Part shown: in pieces, positions 16,903 to 26,210 of the stretch | How positions within the stretch are numbered: position 1 is the stretch's first letter | Layout: every line of letters starts with the position of its first letter | DNA from: Microbacterium schleiferi | GTDB lineage: Bacteria > Actinomycetota > Actinomycetes > Actinomycetales > Microbacteriaceae | Assembly: GCF_020781975.1 (NCBI RefSeq) | Contig: NZ_JAJGNI010000009.1 | Span: forward strand, 60,207 to 124,206 | DNA: 64,000 nt | Direction of reading: 5' to 3' | The notes under the pieces: generated by a model | Database searches by the model: none | What the model was told of the DNA's origin: nothing | What the model saw: only the letters and a program-made list of their open reading frames with translations | Made by a program: the position numbers and the translations under genes

Positions 16903-17347
16903 GTGGGCCCACCCGATAGCCGATCACTTCACCCATCGCCAGCGAGGTCTCGGTGCGCTCGACGCCCTCGATCGCGAGGATGCGGGCATCGGTATCGAAC
17001 AGATGCTGGGTATCGCGGCACGCTACTCGGACGAGCAAATCCACGGTCCCGCTCAGGCCGTGCACCTGAACGATCTCGGGGATCCTCTCGAGTTCTGCTG
17101 TGATCCGTGGCAAGTCAGCCTGGCGGACCGTGACGTTGAGGAATGCCTCAATGGGAAAACCCAGAGCGGTGGGGGAGAGAGCCCGTTCGTACGAGAGGAA
17201 GACGCCTGCCTTGTCGAGCCTCGACATCCGCGCCTGCACGGTGTTCCGAGACAGACCGAGGCGATCCGACAGTGCCACCACGGTCGCGCGCGGGTCCGCC
17301 GCGAGCGCAGCCAGGAGCTCAAGGTCGACATGGTCAAGAGCGGTCAT
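16874..17347 (-). CDS. Lrp/AsnC-family transcriptional regulator
   Basis: A 157-aa regulator with an N-terminal AsnC-type helix-turn-helix (LAADPRATVVALSDRLGLS then RNTVQARM) and a C-terminal RAM ligand domain (VHGLSGTVDLLVRVACRD). The start at 17347 puts LDHVDLELLAAL at the usual distance from the N-terminus. In-frame ATGs at 17365 and 17389 are alternatives; none has a strong Shine-Dalgarno sequence. The final LMELAREER overlaps the convergent EamA gene end. Confidence 0.85.
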   Translation of the reverse strand: MTALDHVDLELLAALAADPRATVVALSDRLGLSRNTVQARMSRLDKAGVFLSYERALSPTALGFPIEAFLNVTVRQADLPRITAELERIPEIVQVHGLSGTVDLLVRVACRDTQHLFDTDARILAIEGVERTETSLAMGEVIGYRVGPLMELAREER

Positions 17348-17462
17348 ATCGCGAAAGGCTAGCATGTCGCTGATTCGCGGATTGCTCATGTTGCTCACAA
17401 TGTCATCACGAAACTGAGCGAGCTGCGTAGCGCAGTCCGATGGGCGGATCGGTATGCCCAAC

Positions 17463-18071
17463 CTAGAGGGAGACTGCCGCCCCCGCGTAGTCGACCAAGG
17501 TGAGTCCATCGGGCGAGTACTGGAAGGTGTAGTCGGATCCGTTGGCAAGCCGCTCTTCGCGGGCAGGTAGCCTGCCGTCGCTCACGTGATGGATGACGGA
17601 ACGGATGAGTGCGCCGTGAGTGACCACGAATACTCGCGTGAGATCGGGCTGAGCGGCAAGAGCGTCGGTGACGACGGCATCCAATGCCGCGAACGCTCGC
17701 AGCTGCAGCTGCTCCCGCGATTCCGCGCCGGGCACCTCGGCCGTGTACCAGTTGCCCCACCCCACGGCGAAATCATCGACCGTCAGCCCTTCGGCCTCGC
17801 CGTAGGCGCGCTCACGGAGCGCCGAGTACGCCAGCGGCGCCTCCGATCCCCACTGGTCAGCGATGATCTGCGCTGTCTCACGGGCGCGAGAGAGGTCGCT
17901 GCTGACGATGCGCGCAGCGGTCGGGTCTTCGAGTGCTCCGCGTAGCCGTTCGGCGGTCTGACGGGCTTGCGCTCGTCCGGTCTCGTTGAGGGGGATGTCG
18001 GTACTGCCCTGAATGAGCCGGGCGCGATTCCAGTCCGTCTCGCCATGACGGATGAGCGTGAGGTGGGTCAC
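17463..18071 (-). CDS. Histidine phosphatase family protein
   Basis: A 202-aa phosphoglycerate-mutase-like phosphatase. The catalytic LIRHGETDWN is at residues 6-15 and the second His is in VVTHGALIRS near residue 150, so both active-site histidines are present. Members dephosphorylate small molecules or act as mutases; the substrate is unknown. The start overlaps the sirtuin stop by 4 bases, so the two genes are coupled. Confidence 0.87.
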   Translation of the reverse strand: MTHLTLIRHGETDWNRARLIQGSTDIPLNETGRAQARQTAERLRGALEDPTAARIVSSDLSRARETAQIIADQWGSEAPLAYSALRERAYGEAEGLTVDDFAVGWGNWYTAEVPGAESREQLQLRAFAALDAVVTDALAAQPDLTRVFVVTHGALIRSVIHHVSDGRLPAREERLANGSDYTFQYSPDGLTLVDYAGAAVSL

Positions 18072-18952
18072 CTCTCGAGACTACTTGCCAGCTCTCGCTG
18101 ACCGACTGGCGTCACCAATCCCTCGAGCAGCGCTGTGAGGGCCTCGGAGGTTCCACCGTCGATCTTCACGGTGGCGCGCCCGTCCGCTCGCGTCTGACCG
18201 CGGTTGATGATCACGATCGGGATTCGCCGGCGGCGCGCCCGTTCCAGCAGGCGGATGCCGGAGTTCACCACGAGAGAAGAGCCGGCGATGACGAGGGCTT
18301 CGCTGCCCAGGACGAGCTGCTCTGCCTCACGGAACTTCTCGGTCGGAATGTACTCGCCGAAGAAGACGACATCGGGTTTGAGGGTTCCCGTGCACACCGA
18401 GCAGTCCGGCACGATGAAACCGTCGGTACTTTCGGGCGTCACATCGCCGTCGGGTCCAAGGGGCAGTTCGTGCGTCGTGACCAGCCAGGGGTTGTCACTC
18501 TCCACCCGTGAAGACAGATCCCGCCGGTCGAAGACCTGGCCGCAGCGGGTGCAGAACACGCGACGCATCGTGCCGTGCAGCTCAACCACGCGGCGGCTGC
18601 CGGCCCGCACGTGCAGACCGTCCACGTTCTGTGTGATCACCCCGGTGGCAACCCCGTGCTCTTCGAGTGTGGCGATGGCACGATGCCCCGCATTGGGTTC
18701 TGCCGAGGCGAAGCTGCGCCACCCGAGGTGGGAGCCGACCCAATAGCGCCGACGTGCGGCATCGCTGCCAAGAAACTGCTCGACGGTCATGGGGCGGCGC
18801 ACCGGCGCACCCTTTCCGCGATAGTCCGGGATTCCCGAGTCGGTCGAAACGCCAGCACCGGTGAGGATCGTCATTGAGCGCCCGTCAAGGACGCGCAGCG
18901 CATGGGCGAGAGCTTCGGGAACGTCCGTGGCAGCGCCGTCGATGAGCGACAT
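18068..18952 (-). CDS. Sir2-family NAD-dependent deacetylase
   Basis: A 294-aa sirtuin. The NAD-binding GAGVSTDSGIPDYRG is near residue 38, TQNVDGLH near residue 120, the catalytic His in VVELHGTMRR, and four zinc cysteines in CTRC and CSVC. It removes acyl groups from lysines using NAD. The start at 18952 follows GAGGCAGGG directly. The upstream part of the frame would overlap the divergent SpoU gene. It is translated together with the histidine phosphatase downstream. Confidence 0.92.
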   Translation of the reverse strand: MSLIDGAATDVPEALAHALRVLDGRSMTILTGAGVSTDSGIPDYRGKGAPVRRPMTVEQFLGSDAARRRYWVGSHLGWRSFASAEPNAGHRAIATLEEHGVATGVITQNVDGLHVRAGSRRVVELHGTMRRVFCTRCGQVFDRRDLSSRVESDNPWLVTTHELPLGPDGDVTPESTDGFIVPDCSVCTGTLKPDVVFFGEYIPTEKFREAEQLVLGSEALVIAGSSLVVNSGIRLLERARRRRIPIVIINRGQTRADGRATVKIDGGTSEALTALLEGLVTPVGQRELASSLER

Positions 18953-19053
18953 CCCTGCCTCCTCTGTCTCGCCTGGTTCAAGTTTAGGCATCCACGTTTT
19001 CCGGCATGTTTCGTGCTGCTGGGTCCGCACCGCACGAGTGAGAGGATCAAAGG

Positions 19054-19866
19054 ATGCAGCGCGTCGACATCCTGGATGCCAACGACCCACGGCTGGAGGA
19101 TTACCGCGATCTCACCGATGTCGCCCTGCGTCGACGCATCGAGCCCGCAGGGGGGCTGTATATCGCAGAATCCGCGAAGGTCATTGCCCGCGCGCTGGGT
19201 GCGGGTCATCGGCCGCGTTCGGTCCTGACCCAGCAGAAGTGGATCGATGATCTCGCCCCGCTGCTCGCGCAGCACCCGGACGTTCCGGTCTACGTCGTCG
19301 GTGCCGACCTCGCTGAGCGCCTCACAGGCTACGCCGTGCACCGTGGCGCTCTGGCGGCGATGCACCGGCCGGAGATGCCGCCGCTTCGAGACGTGCTGCG
19401 GGAGGCGAGACTCGTCGTTGTGCTCGAGGACATCGTCGATCACACCAACGTGGGGGCGATCTTCCGCGCCTGCGCAGGGCTGGGCGCCGATGCAGTGCTG
19501 GTGTCTGCGCGCTGTGCCGATCCGCTCTACCGGCGCAGCGTCAGAGTGAGTATGGGAACGGTCTTCCAAGTGCCGTGGACGCGCCTACCCGACTGGGACC
19601 AGACCCGCAGCATTCTGCACGAGGAAGGCTTCCAGATCGCCGCTCTTGCGCTGCGTGAGGACGCTGTTTCGCTCGACGACTTCGAGCCGACCTCCCGTGT
19701 GGCGCTCCTGCTTGGCGCCGAGGGCGACGGGCTCACACCGAAAGCTCTTGGCGTTGCTGACACTGTCGTGACCATCCCGATGGCGGGAGGCGTCGACTCA
19801 CTGAACGTTGCCGCCGCGAGCGCTGTCGCGCTGTGGGCGCTCAGGCATCCTCTTTCGGCAGGCTGA
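19054..19866 (+). CDS. TrmH/SpoU-family RNA 2'-O-methyltransferase
   Basis: A 270-aa SPOUT methyltransferase with motif 1 DHTNVGAIFRAC near residue 130, motif 2 LLLGAEGDGL and motif 3 MAGGVDSLNVAAASAVALW. The N-terminal region resembles the RNA-binding L30e-like substrate domain. It methylates ribose in tRNA or rRNA; the target cannot be told from sequence. The last 26 bases overlap the convergent SGNH hydrolase gene. Confidence 0.9.
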   Translation: MQRVDILDANDPRLEDYRDLTDVALRRRIEPAGGLYIAESAKVIARALGAGHRPRSVLTQQKWIDDLAPLLAQHPDVPVYVVGADLAERLTGYAVHRGALAAMHRPEMPPLRDVLREARLVVVLEDIVDHTNVGAIFRACAGLGADAVLVSARCADPLYRRSVRVSMGTVFQVPWTRLPDWDQTRSILHEEGFQIAALALREDAVSLDDFEPTSRVALLLGAEGDGLTPKALGVADTVVTIPMAGGVDSLNVAAASAVALWALRHPLSAG

Positions 19867-20689
19867 TCGCACCGGTGGTCGCGATCGGGAGCGGTTGAGG
19901 GCGCTTGGCTGTCAGGTTGTCGCCCGATGACTGGTGTCGCAGGCGCCGCAGGACCCACGGCACGAGGTGCGTGCGTGCCCAGACGAGATCTCCGGCACGC
20001 GCTTCGCGCCACGTGCGGGTCGGGAAGGGATCCGGCTGCATCGGCACGAGGTCGTTGGACACATTCAACGCACGCAAGACCATCCGCGCGACCTCGTGGT
20101 GACCCAGCGCGTTCAGGTGGAGTCTGTCGTCATCGAAGAACCGGGGATCTTGAATCTCTTTGAGCGACCACTGGTCGGCGACGATGCAGTCGTAGCGGTC
20201 TGCGATGGCGCGCAGGTTTTCGTTATAGATCGCGATCTTCCCGCGAAACGCGCGGAAGACGGGAGTGAAGCTCGTGTCGATGCCCGTGAAGATCACGACT
20301 GTCGCGCCGGTGCTGCTCAGACGCACGACCGCATCCTCGAACAACTGTGAGATCTCGTCAGGGTCGGTACCGGGCCGGATGACGTCGTTGCCCCCCGCGC
20401 AGAACGTGATCAGGTCGGGAGAAAGCTCGAGTGCCGGCTCGACCTGCTCGTCGACGATCTGGGCGATGAGTTTGCCGCGCACCGCGAGATTTGCGTATGC
20501 GAAGTCTTCGGACTGTGATCCCAGCACCTCAGCTACGCGATCGGCCCAGCCCAGGTGCGATCCGGGGTGGGTCGGGTCGGGGTCACCGATGCCTTCCGTG
20601 AACGAATCACCGAGCGCCACGAACCGTCGCCAGGGGTGAGGTTCGCTGTTCGCGATGAACGGAGTTCGGTGTTCGTCGGTGGCGGCCAT
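19841..20689 (-). CDS. SGNH/GDSL hydrolase family protein
   Basis: A 282-aa SGNH hydrolase. Block I is ALGDSFTEG near residue 28 (nucleophile Ser), block III is CAGGNDVIRPG and block V is DRLHLNALGHHE with the catalytic Asp and His. No signal peptide is seen, so it is probably cytoplasmic. The start at 20689 has a near-perfect AGGAGG 7 bases upstream. It could be an esterase or lipase; the substrate is unknown. Confidence 0.88.
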   Translation of the reverse strand: MAATDEHRTPFIANSEPHPWRRFVALGDSFTEGIGDPDPTHPGSHLGWADRVAEVLGSQSEDFAYANLAVRGKLIAQIVDEQVEPALELSPDLITFCAGGNDVIRPGTDPDEISQLFEDAVVRLSSTGATVVIFTGIDTSFTPVFRAFRGKIAIYNENLRAIADRYDCIVADQWSLKEIQDPRFFDDDRLHLNALGHHEVARMVLRALNVSNDLVPMQPDPFPTRTWREARAGDLVWARTHLVPWVLRRLRHQSSGDNLTAKRPQPLPIATTGAISLPKEDA

Positions 20690-20760
20690 GCTCTGTCCTC
20701 CTGGTCGTCTATCGTAGTCGGGCGGTCCGACGAGCGACCGATGTTTGTGGGAGGGGGAGC

Positions 20761-22608
20761 GTGCACGAGACAGCGCCGGTCCCGGCATCTGACCATCCCC
20801 GGGGGAGCTTCGCCGCCGAACACCTGTCGCCGTCCTACCCGCAGCGTGCACCCTGGGGAACGGCCGGGCGCCTCCGCGCGTGGCAGGCCGAAGCCCTCGA
20901 CCGGTACTTCGACATGGACGGGCCCGACGGTCCCGGCGGTGGACCTCGCGACTTCCTCGCTGCCGCGACGCCCGGCGCCGGCAAGACGACCTTCGCACTG
21001 CGCCTTGCTACCGAGTTGCTGCGGCGCAACATCATCGACCGGGTCGTCGTGGTCGCCCCGACCGAGCATCTGAAGACCCAGTGGGCCGACGCTGCAGCCC
21101 GGGTCTCGCTGCGGCTGGACCCGCACTTCACAAATCGGCACACTCGCCCGGCCCGCCATTACCACGGGGTCGCGGTCACGTACGCGCAGGTCGCCACGAA
21201 GGCATCGGTGCATCAGGTGGTGACCGAGTCAGCCCGAACCCTCGTGATCCTCGACGAGGTGCACCACGGCGGGGATGCCCTCAGCTGGGGGGACGCCCTC
21301 CGCGAAGCCTTCGGACGTGCAACGCGGCGGCTGCTGCTGTCGGGTACGCCGTTCCGCAGCGACACGGCACCCATCCCCTTCGTGGAGTACCACCCCACCG
21401 CCGACGGCATCCGGGTGTCTCGTACCGACTACGACTACGGGTATCGACGTGCGCTCGAAGACGGTGTCGTGCGTCCCGTGCTCTTTCTTGTCTACGCCGG
21501 CCACATGCGGTGGCGAACCCGCACCGGCGACGAGATGGAGGCCCAACTCGGGCAAGACAACACGAAAGACATCACGGCGCAGGCCTGGCGGACAGCTCTC
21601 GATCCCGGCGGCGAGTGGATTCCGGCAGTGCTGCGCTCCGCCGACCGCCGGCTTACCGAAGTGCGAGAGCACGTCCCGGATGCCGGTGGCCTCGTGATCG
21701 CCACCGACCAGACCGCCGCTCGGGCCTACGCGCAGATCCTGCAGGCAGTGACCGGTGAGGAGCCCACCGTCGTGCTGTCGGACGAGCCCGAGGCATCCGC
21801 GCGTATCGAGACCTTCGCCGCCGACACGACCCGGTGGATGGTCGCGGTACGAATGGTGTCTGAGGGCGTCGACGTGCCACGGCTTTCGGTCGGCGTCTAC
21901 GCAACGTCGGCGTCCACCCCGCTGTTCTTCGCCCAGGCCATCGGGCGTTTCGTGCGCACGCGACGCCGTGGCGAGACCGCGAGCATCTTTCTTCCGCACG
22001 TGCCGCCGCTTCTCGCTCTGGCGGGCGAACTCGAGCGGCAGCGCGATCACGCCCTCGATCGGCGGTCTGACGAGGACGGCGAGTGGTCGGCCGAAGATGA
22101 CCTGCTCGCGGCGGCCGAGCGTGAGGATGCGACATCCGACGCGCTGACCGACGAGTTCGAGTACGCCGCGCTGGGTGCCATCGCCCATTTCGACCGCGTG
22201 CTGTTCGACGGCAAGGAGTTCGGACAGCTCGCCACCCCCGGAACGCCGGAAGAGGAGGAGTTCCTCGGCCTTCCCGGGCTACTCGAACCCGAACACGTGC
22301 ACGATCTGCTGATGCAGCGGCAGGCGCGGCAAAGCCGTCACCGGCAGGCGCGCGAAGCAAAGGAGCGCGAAGTGGGGGCGACGGATGACGCGCCGCCCTC
22401 GCCGCCTCCAGCCCTGCACCGCACGCTGAAGGAACAACGGCAGCTGCTCAACAGCCTCGTGGGGCTCTATGCGAGACAGTCTGGTGAGCAACACGGCCAC
22501 GTTCATGCCGAGCTTCGCCGCATCTGTGGCGGCCCCGCCGTATCGCACGCAACTGTCGCTCAGCTCCAGGCGCGCATTGATGTCTTGCGTGCCCGAGTGA
22601 GGTCGTAG
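20761..22608 (+). CDS. Superfamily II DEAD/DEAH-box helicase
   Basis: A 615-aa helicase. Motif I is ATPGAGKTTFAL (about residue 65), motif II is LDEVHHGG, motif III is SGTPFRSD and motif VI is QAIGRFVRTRRRGE. The C-terminal 150 residues are charged and rich in Arg and Glu, with no recognised domain. It resembles the YprA/RadD-type actinobacterial helicases annotated only as DEAD/DEAH helicases. The GTG start lies 70 bases from the divergent SGNH gene. Its nucleic-acid substrate is unknown. Confidence 0.9.
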   Translation: MHETAPVPASDHPRGSFAAEHLSPSYPQRAPWGTAGRLRAWQAEALDRYFDMDGPDGPGGGPRDFLAAATPGAGKTTFALRLATELLRRNIIDRVVVVAPTEHLKTQWADAAARVSLRLDPHFTNRHTRPARHYHGVAVTYAQVATKASVHQVVTESARTLVILDEVHHGGDALSWGDALREAFGRATRRLLLSGTPFRSDTAPIPFVEYHPTADGIRVSRTDYDYGYRRALEDGVVRPVLFLVYAGHMRWRTRTGDEMEAQLGQDNTKDITAQAWRTALDPGGEWIPAVLRSADRRLTEVREHVPDAGGLVIATDQTAARAYAQILQAVTGEEPTVVLSDEPEASARIETFAADTTRWMVAVRMVSEGVDVPRLSVGVYATSASTPLFFAQAIGRFVRTRRRGETASIFLPHVPPLLALAGELERQRDHALDRRSDEDGEWSAEDDLLAAAEREDATSDALTDEFEYAALGAIAHFDRVLFDGKEFGQLATPGTPEEEEFLGLPGLLEPEHVHDLLMQRQARQSRHRQAREAKEREVGATDDAPPSPPPALHRTLKEQRQLLNSLVGLYARQSGEQHGHVHAELRRICGGPAVSHATVAQLQARIDVLRARVRS

Positions 22609-22634
22609 CCGGGATTCGGTGCTCCAAAATGCTG

Positions 22635-22650
22635 CGAATCCGCGGATTCG
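22635..22650. promoter_or_regulatory. 16-bp perfect palindrome, candidate operator
   Basis: CGAATCCGCGGATTCG lies 27 bases after the helicase stop and 26 bases before a -10-like TAGCCT (22677-22682). It is thus near the -35 position of the ferritin-like/VIT1 gene. An iron- or redox-responsive repressor site is possible but unproven. Confidence 0.45.
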
Positions 22651-22704
22651 GCGTCGTTGCCGTGGTCGTCTCTCCTAGCCTGGGGAAGACCCAGAAGGAG
22701 CCCG

Positions 22705-23787
22705 ATGAACGCCGAAACCACGGCAAAGGAGCGGCGGAGGTGGGCTCAGTACCTGGTGGACGAGCGCGCTGAAGCGCGCGTATACCGTGAGCTGGCTGCT
22801 CGCCGCACCGGCGAAGAGCGCGCGATCCTGGAAGCCCTCGCCGATGCCGAACGTCGGCACGAGTCGCACTGGCTACAGTTGCTCGGGGGCGAGCCCAGTA
22901 CGCTGCCGCGACCCCGCGTGTCGACTCGAATGCTTGCGTGGATGGCGCGGCATTTCGGCTCGATCTTCGTGCTCGCTCTCGCCCAAAACGCCGAAGCGCG
23001 CTCTCCCTACGACAGCGATCCGCATGCGACTTCGCAGATGGCGGCCGACGAGAAGATCCATCACGAGGTCGTGCGTGGGCTTGCGGCCCGCGGGCGACGG
23101 CGGCTGTCGGGGACGTTCCGAGCCGCGGTGTTCGGCGCGAACGACGGACTGGTTTCGAACCTCGCCCTGGTGATGGGAATCGGTGCGACCGGAGTCGCCC
23201 CGCAACTCGTGCTGTTCAGCGGTATCGCGGGCCTTCTCGCCGGTGCGCTGTCAATGGGTGCCGGTGAGTTCGTCTCGGTGCGATCCCAGCGCGAGCTGCT
23301 CGCGGCGACGCAGCCGAACGATTACGCCGACGAGGTGTTGTCGTTCCTCGACCTCGATGCGAACGAACTGGCTCTGGTGTTTCGCACGCGCGGGATGCCG
23401 GAGGAAGAGGCGCTCACAGCGGCGCGAGCGATCATCGGCGATGCTCAAACGGCGGGTCCCGGCGCTCTGGCCCGCGGAGGCGTGGCGGGCGATGCCGAGG
23501 ACGACGTCGTCGGAAGTGCGTGGGGCGCAGCGCTCTCCAGCTTCCTGTTCTTCGCATCCGGAGCGATCATCCCGGTGCTGCCGTGGATCTTCGGACTATC
23601 CGGACTCGCCGCAGTCGCGACAGCGCTGGCGCTCGTCGGTGTCGCGCTCCTGGCCACAGGGGCCACGGTGGGGCTGCTGTCCGGCGGTCCGCCCCTGAAG
23701 CGCGCGCTGCGACAGCTTGCGATCGGATTCGGTGCGGCAGCGGTGACCTACCTGCTGGGGCTGCTGTTCGGAGTGACGGTCGGCTGA
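22705..23787 (+). CDS. Ferritin-like / VIT1-CCC1 fusion (iron or manganese transporter)
   Basis: A 360-aa fusion: residues 10-140 are a ferritin-like four-helix domain with metal ligands in ERRHESHW and ADEKIHHE; residues 150-360 form a VIT1/CCC1 membrane domain with FGANDGLVSNLALVMG and GALSMGAGEFVSVRSQRE. Similar fusions (MbfA type) export iron from the cytoplasm. The start at 22705 has AAGGAG 4 bases upstream. A palindrome in the promoter region may be its operator. Confidence 0.9.
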   Translation: MNAETTAKERRRWAQYLVDERAEARVYRELAARRTGEERAILEALADAERRHESHWLQLLGGEPSTLPRPRVSTRMLAWMARHFGSIFVLALAQNAEARSPYDSDPHATSQMAADEKIHHEVVRGLAARGRRRLSGTFRAAVFGANDGLVSNLALVMGIGATGVAPQLVLFSGIAGLLAGALSMGAGEFVSVRSQRELLAATQPNDYADEVLSFLDLDANELALVFRTRGMPEEEALTAARAIIGDAQTAGPGALARGGVAGDAEDDVVGSAWGAALSSFLFFASGAIIPVLPWIFGLSGLAAVATALALVGVALLATGATVGLLSGGPPLKRALRQLAIGFGAAAVTYLLGLLFGVTVG

Positions 23788-23851
23788 CCGCGAGCCTACT
23801 TACGCCGCTGACGCCGGGAATAGTGTCGGGGATGCCGCGGTTCGGTGTGAC

Positions 23852-24514
23852 ATGAGCGAGTCTTCTGCAGCCCCGATCAAGGTCGATGTCTGGTCCGATG
23901 TGCAGTGCCCCTGGTGCTACATCGGAAAGCGGCGCTTCGAGAAGGGCGTGGCGGCGTCCGGAGTACCCGTGGAGATCGAGTATCACTCCTTCGAGCTTGC
24001 CCCTGACACGCCTGTCGATTACGACGGGTCGCCGGTGCAGTACCTCTCCGAGCGCAAGGGGGTCTCGCCGGAGCAGGCCGCTCAGATGGTCGAGCGGGTG
24101 ACGACGCTCGCTGCAGGCGAGGGGCTCGCCTACGACTACGACCACATCCATCAGACGAACACGATCAAGGCCCACGAACTCTTGCACTATGCGAAGGCGC
24201 ACGGTCTGCAGGAAGAGATGAAGGAAGCGTTGCTGAAGGCATACTTCGTCGATGGCGGGCACGTCGGCCGAGTCGATGATCTCGCCGATCTCGCCGCCAC
24301 GGTCGGGCTCGACCATGATGACGTCGTCCGCGCGCTCGAGTCGGGCCAGTACACCGCCGCGGTGAAGGCGGATGTCGCGCAAGCTGCCGCGTACGGCATC
24401 CAGGGTGTGCCCTTCTACGTCTTCGACGGCAAATACGGCGTTTCGGGAGCACAGGAGAGCGCGACCTTCGCTCAGGTGCTCGCCCAGGTGGCGTCGGAGC
24501 GGGCTCCGGCATGA
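23852..24514 (+). CDS. DsbA-family oxidoreductase (FrnE-like)
   Basis: A 220-aa thioredoxin-fold protein with the active site CPWC in SDVQCPWCYIG near residue 20 and the cis-Pro in IQGVPFYVFDGKYGVSGAQ. This matches the FrnE/DsbA-like cytoplasmic oxidoreductases. No signal peptide is present. The stop overlaps the ATG of a 42-aa ORF (ATGA), so both are probably translated together. Confidence 0.9.
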   Translation: MSESSAAPIKVDVWSDVQCPWCYIGKRRFEKGVAASGVPVEIEYHSFELAPDTPVDYDGSPVQYLSERKGVSPEQAAQMVERVTTLAAGEGLAYDYDHIHQTNTIKAHELLHYAKAHGLQEEMKEALLKAYFVDGGHVGRVDDLADLAATVGLDHDDVVRALESGQYTAAVKADVAQAAAYGIQGVPFYVFDGKYGVSGAQESATFAQVLAQVASERAPA

Positions 24515-24639
24515 GCGGTTCGTCCCCGACCCAACAGGATGCTGTCCAGCCGTTCACCATGCTCGGTGGTGACGGGATCGTCTGCGAAGGCGAGGTCTGC
24601 AACATCCCCGCCGCCGACGGCGAAACCGTAACGAGCTAG
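24511..24639 (+). CDS. 42-aa ORF coupled to the DsbA-family gene
   Basis: The ATG overlaps the stop of the DsbA-family gene by 4 bases. The product has two cysteines five residues apart in VCEGEVCNIP. It ends 11 bases before a bidirectional terminator, so it fills the end of the transcript. Codon choice is GC-rich like its neighbours. I do not recognise a family; a redox or metal-binding peptide linked to the DsbA-like protein is a guess. Confidence 0.6.
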   Translation: MSGSSPTQQDAVQPFTMLGGDGIVCEGEVCNIPAADGETVTS

Positions 24640-24650
24640 CGAAGCCCAGA

Positions 24651-24690
24651 CAAACGAAAATGGGCCCCTTTCGGGACCCATTTTCGTTTG
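24651..24690. terminator. Bidirectional terminator
   Basis: A 14-bp perfect stem (24651-24664 with 24677-24690) with extra inner pairing, flanked by A- and T-rich tracts. It ends the DsbA-family operon on the plus strand and the tRNA-Leu transcript on the minus strand. Confidence 0.9.
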
Positions 24691-24775
24691 TGCGCGAGGG
24701 GGGACTTGAACCCCCACGCCCTATACGGGCACTAGCACCTCAAGCTAGCGCGTCTACCTATTCCGCCACCCGCGC
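24691..24775 (-). tRNA. tRNA-Leu(GAG)
   Basis: On the minus strand the 7-bp acceptor stem (GCGCGGG with CTCGCGC, one G-T pair), a D-arm, anticodon stem CTAGC/GCTAG, loop TTGAGGT with anticodon GAG, a long class II variable arm and a T-arm GGGGG/CCCCC around TTCAAGT are all visible. Discriminator base A is at 24691. CCA is not encoded. It should read CUC and CUU codons. Confidence 0.97.
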
Positions 24776-24881
24776 AGAGTGGTTTCGGCTTCGCAACCGA
24801 AGATCGACATTATCACGTCCGCGGCACCGCCGATAATCGCAGGAGGTCCCGACCCGAAACATTCGCGTCGTCTGATCGCGG

Positions 24882-24887
24882 TAGGTT
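24882..24887 (+). promoter_or_regulatory. -10 box (TAGGTT) of the M20 peptidase gene
   Basis: TAGGTT ends 7 bases before GTG 24895, the pattern seen at other leaderless genes here. It also argues against the upstream TTG and GTG codons as starts. Confidence 0.45.
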
Positions 24888-24894
24888 GGTGGCC

Positions 24895-26196
24895 GTGTCG
24901 CATACCGAATCGGATCTCCCCGAAGTCGTCGTCGTCGCCCGGGACCTCATCCGTTTCGACACCACGAACTGGGGTGGGGGACAGGCCCGCGGCGAACGCG
25001 AAGCCGCAGAATACGTAGCCGACTATCTTCGGAAGCTCGACCTGACGCCCGAGATCTACGAACCGATCGACCGGCGAACGAACGTCGGCGTTCGCATTCC
25101 GGGTGCGAACCGCGACAAGCCCGCGCTTGTTGTCCACGGGCACCTCGACGTCGTGCCAGCTGTCGCTGAGGACTGGTCGGTCGACCCCTTCGCAGGAGAG
25201 ATTCGCGACGGGATGCTGTGGGGACGCGGCGCGGTCGACATGAAGGACATGGACGCCATGATCCTCACCTCTGTCGCAGACATCCTGCGCAGCGGGCGTC
25301 AGCCAGCGCGCGATCTCGTGGTGACCTTCTTCGCGGACGAAGAAAACGGCGGCGGCGAGGGCTCCGCCCTGGTCGTTCGCGACCACCCGGAGTGGTTCGC
25401 TGGCGCAACCGAGGCCATCAGCGAGGTCGGCGGTTACTCGATCGACCTCGCCGGTCGCCGCGCCTACCTCCTGCAAGTCGGCGAGAAGGCGCTGGTCTGG
25501 ATCCGCCTCATCGCCCGCGGCCGGGCCGCTCACGGCAGCGCCTTCCACGAAGACAACGCCGTCACCCGCCTCGCCGAGGCCGTCGCCGCGCTCGGACGCA
25601 CGGCCTGGCCGGTGGAACTGACCGCGACGACGGAACGGCTGACCCAACGGATCGCCGAACTCACCGGCCAGGCATCGGATGACCCTGACGCGGTGGCCGC
25701 GGCGGCAGGGCCGGCGTCGAGATTCCTACGCTCCACCATCCGCACCACGACGAACCCGACCGCCCTCACCGCCGGGTACAAGCACAATGTCATCCCGGAC
25801 CGCGCCGAGGCGTTGATCGACGTGCGGACCCTTCCTGACGGCGAGGATGGTGCCCTGCGCGCCATCCAGGACATCGTCGGGCCGGACATCGAGATCGAGG
25901 TCGTCCACCGCGACATCGGTCTCGAGGTGCCCTTCGAGGGCGAACTGGTCGATGCGATGGTCGCTGCCCTCGGGCGACACGACCCGGGCGTTCCGGTCCT
26001 CCCGTACCTGATGAGCGGAGGCACCGACAACAAGGCACTGGCTGAACTCGGCATCCGAGGCTACGGGTTCGCGCCGCTGCGGCTTCCGGCGGATCTGGAT
26101 TTCACCGGTATGTTCCACGGCGTTGACGAGCGAGTCCCGCTCGACTCGCTCGTCTTCGGTCAGCGCGTGCTGACCGACCTGCTGTTGTCTTACTGA
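24895..26196 (+). CDS. M20/M25/M40-family metallopeptidase
   Basis: A 433-aa di-zinc peptidase. Zinc ligands and catalytic residues are in [21 protein letters not shown] and [13 protein letters not shown]; the dimerisation domain lies about residues 190-320; a late SGGTDNKAL block is typical. It hydrolyses peptides or acyl-amino acids in the cytoplasm. GTG 24895 was chosen over TTG 24886 and GTG 24889 because of the -10 box spacing. uppP follows after 14 bases. Confidence 0.88.
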   Translation: MSHTESDLPEVVVVARDLIRFDTTNWGGGQARGEREAAEYVADYLRKLDLTPEIYEPIDRRTNVGVRIPGANRDKPALVVHGHLDVVPAVAEDWSVDPFAGEIRDGMLWGRGAVDMKDMDAMILTSVADILRSGRQPARDLVVTFFADEENGGGEGSALVVRDHPEWFAGATEAISEVGGYSIDLAGRRAYLLQVGEKALVWIRLIARGRAAHGSAFHEDNAVTRLAEAVAALGRTAWPVELTATTERLTQRIAELTGQASDDPDAVAAAAGPASRFLRSTIRTTTNPTALTAGYKHNVIPDRAEALIDVRTLPDGEDGALRAIQDIVGPDIEIEVVHRDIGLEVPFEGELVDAMVAALGRHDPGVPVLPYLMSGGTDNKALAELGIRGYGFAPLRLPADLDFTGMFHGVDERVPLDSLVFGQRVLTDLLLSY

Positions 26197-26210
26197 TCCG
26201 GAAGGCATCC

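Noticed and set aside
20533..22360. Long minus-strand frames opposite the helicase gene and similar ones opposite glgA, helY and the ABC-F gene
   Set aside because: High GC gives long antisense frames; their products are rich in Arg, Ala and Pro with no domain, while the opposite strand has clear motifs.
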